Assembly: GCF_002866065.1 (NCBI RefSeq)
Contig: NZ_LNJZ01000009.1
Coordinates: forward strand, 248,001-312,000
DNA: 64,000 bases
Origin: Thiopseudomonas denitrificans
GTDB taxonomy: Bacteria; Pseudomonadota; Gammaproteobacteria; Pseudomonadales; Pseudomonadaceae
Direction: 5' to 3'
Each line of letters starts with the position of its first letter. Position 1 is the stretch's first letter. Below are positions 62,653 through 64,000 of the stretch, piece by piece. A program made the translations under genes and the position numbers. Below the pieces are notes generated by a model. That model was not told the origin of the DNA. It ran no database searches and was given only the letters and a program-made list of their open reading frames with translations.

Positions 62653-62681
62653 CCAGCACACTCATCAAGGAGTACACACCA

Positions 62682-63596
62682 ATGACATCTTTCTGGAGTT
62701 GGTACGTCGTCATCCTGACCACGTTCACCCTGGTGGCCCTGGTCTGGCTGATACTGGCCACCCGCAAGGGCCAGCACAGTGATACCACGGACCAAACCGT
62801 GGGCCACGTCTATGACGGCATCGAAGAGTACGACAACCCCCTGCCACGCTGGTGGTTCATGCTCTACATCGGCACCGTCGTCTTTTCCGTCGGCTACCTC
62901 GTCCTCTACCCCGGCATGGGCAACTGGAAGGGCATCCTCCCCGGCTATGACGGCGGCTGGACCTCGGCCAAGCAATGGGAGCGCGAAGTCGCACGCGCCG
63001 ACGAAAAATACGGCCCCATCTTCGCCAAATACGCCAGCATGTCCATCGAGGACGTCGCCGCTGACGAAGACGCACAAAAAATGGGCTCGCGCCTGTTCGC
63101 CAACCACTGCGCCATCTGTCACGGCTCCGACGCCAAGGGCTCGCCCGGCTTCCCCAACCTGACCGACAAGGACTGGCGCTGGGGCGGCGATGCAGACACC
63201 ATCATGACCACCATCCTCCATGGCCGCACCGGCGTCATGCCGGCATGGGGTGAAGTCATCGGTGAAGACGGCGTCAAGAACGTCTCCGCCTATGTCCGCG
63301 GCGAGCTCGCCGGACTGCCGCTGACCGATGCCGACTCCTTTGATCTGGAGCATGGAAAGCAGGTTTTCGCACAGACCTGCGTCGCCTGCCATGGTCCTGA
63401 CGGCACCGGCATGGCAGTATTGGGCTCGCCCGACCTGACATCACCCGGCGGCTGGATCTATGGCCAGAGCCTGACACAGATCCAGCAGACCGTACGCTAC
63501 GGCCGCACCGGCGTCATGCCACCACAGCAGGAGTTCCTCGGCAACGACAAGGTCCACCTGCTCGCAGCCTACGTCTACGGACTGTCCAGAGACTGA
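62682..63596 (+). CDS. ccoP: cbb3-type oxidase di-haem subunit
   Basis: The 304-residue membrane protein has an N-terminal helix pair (about 3-25 and 55-78). Two cytochrome c domains follow, with haem motifs CAICH (in [11 protein letters not shown]) and CVACH (in [11 protein letters not shown]). It takes electrons from soluble cytochromes c. AAGGAG lies close before the ATG. The spacer to ccoO is only 63 bp, too short for ccoQ. Confidence 0.96.
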   Translation: MTSFWSWYVVILTTFTLVALVWLILATRKGQHSDTTDQTVGHVYDGIEEYDNPLPRWWFMLYIGTVVFSVGYLVLYPGMGNWKGILPGYDGGWTSAKQWEREVARADEKYGPIFAKYASMSIEDVAADEDAQKMGSRLFANHCAICHGSDAKGSPGFPNLTDKDWRWGGDADTIMTTILHGRTGVMPAWGEVIGEDGVKNVSAYVRGELAGLPLTDADSFDLEHGKQVFAQTCVACHGPDGTGMAVLGSPDLTSPGGWIYGQSLTQIQQTVRYGRTGVMPPQQEFLGNDKVHLLAAYVYGLSRD

Positions 63597-63611
63597 CCGT
63601 TACCGCCCCGC

Positions 63612-63638
63612 ACAATGGCAGCCCCCGGCTGCCATTGT
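63612..63638 (+). terminator. Hairpin after ccoP
   Basis: A perfect 12-bp stem ACAATGGCAGCC/GGCTGCCATTGT with loop CCC follows the first cco operon by 15 bp. It lacks a T run, so it may terminate only partly. Confidence 0.55.
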
Positions 63639-63773
63639 CACGTCAGGCATTTCATTTCCCTCTCCCGCTTCCCGCCCTGTTCATAAGGGCTGCTGATGCG
63701 CTAAGATACGCAGTTCCGCCTGCACTGCCGGGCCATATCGCCACAGAGAAATACAGCGAATGGTCGCACGCTC

Positions 63774-63787
63774 TTGATTTGCATCAA
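63774..63787 (+). promoter_or_regulatory. ANR/FNR box of the second cco operon
   Basis: TTGATTTGCATCAA is a perfect TTGAT-N4-ATCAA site about 120 bp before the second ccoN start, closer to consensus than the box of the first operon. Confidence 0.85.
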
Positions 63788-63907
63788 TTTCTGTAGCATA
63801 AACAAGCTGCTTGCCGATTGCCGGCCAATTCCCCTGCAAGGAGGATCCCTGGCGCAAGGCGCTCGCGGAACACAATTCAAAACTTAGACTTTAGTGGAAG
63901 CCTTAGC

Positions 63908-64000
63908 ATGAGCACTGCAACCCAAGAGAATGCTTATAACTACAAGGTCGTCCGCCAGTTTGCCATCGCAACGGTAATCTGGGGCATTGTAGGCATGAGC
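63908..64000 (+). CDS. ccoN: cbb3-type cytochrome c oxidase subunit I (second copy, cut by window end)
   Basis: Only the first 31 codons are in the window. They read [20 protein letters not shown] and WGIVGMS, nearly the same as the first CcoN ([21 protein letters not shown]). GGAAG lies eight bases before the ATG. It begins the second tandem cco operon under the perfect ANR box. Confidence 0.93.
   Translation, partial: MSTATQENAYNYKVVRQFAIATVIWGIVGMS

Overview
The window is chromosomal DNA of a gammaproteobacterium of the Pseudomonadaceae (Pseudomonas or a close relative; species not resolvable by eye). The evidence is gene order typical of that group: pcnB-folK-panB-panC-panD-pgi preceded by a CrcZ-type sRNA, hemC-hemD-hemX-hemY, divergent gltA and sdhCDAB-sucAB-lpd-sucCD, tandem cbb3 oxidase operons with ANR boxes, and REP/REPIN palindromes. 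DNA is GC-rich and coding density is high. Nearly all of the window is core genome; the only clearly accessory patch is about 34.8-37.8 kb.

Layout. 0-3.4 kb: sbcC (cut by the window start) and sbcD on the minus strand. 3.5-5.7 kb: a SAM methyltransferase, a REPIN and a nested palindrome, and an AI-2E family permease. 5.8-8.7 kb: a cytochrome-c-type fatty acid cis/trans isomerase flanked by two identical tRNA-Asp genes, with tRNA-Val beside the second. 8.9-16.5 kb: rdgC, the sRNA crcZ with its sigma-54 promoter and CbrB-type operators, then pcnB, folK, panBCD and pgi. 16.6-25.4 kb: a lytic transglycosylase, a PleD-like diguanylate cyclase, groESL with a sigma-32 promoter, fxsA, an AmpG-like permease, an alkyltransferase-like protein and a DUF481 outer-membrane protein.

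25.5-34.4 kb: an NAD synthetase whose glutaminase active site is lost, the hem operon, dsbB, and a TonB-dependent receptor of the YncD/PqqU family. 34.8-37.8 kb is a scar: the N-terminal part of a type I restriction HsdR joined out of frame to the C-terminal part of an AlbA_2/ATPase-type regulator that carries a poly-C frameshift, then an unidentified minus-strand fragment, an intact DUF3597 gene and a broken DUF937 gene. 37.8-45.8 kb: htpG with a sigma-32 promoter, a MocR-type regulator, an unknown membrane protein, brnQ and a chemoreceptor.

46-59 kb: the TCA block sucD, sucC, lpd, sucB, sucA, sdhB, sdhA, sdhD and sdhC (minus strand), with gltA divergent. Together these run citrate synthesis, 2-oxoglutarate oxidation, succinyl-CoA cleavage and succinate oxidation. 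59-64 kb: a YkgJ-type cysteine protein, a beta-hydroxyacid dehydrogenase, ccoN-ccoO-ccoP without ccoQ, and the start of a second ccoN.

No CRISPR array, prophage, rRNA or complete insertion sequence was seen. The points most worth following up are the crcZ locus without adjacent cbrAB, the degenerate NadE glutaminase domain, the HsdR/AlbA junction, the cti gene between duplicated tRNA-Asp genes, and the small unexplained palindromes and ORF noted below.
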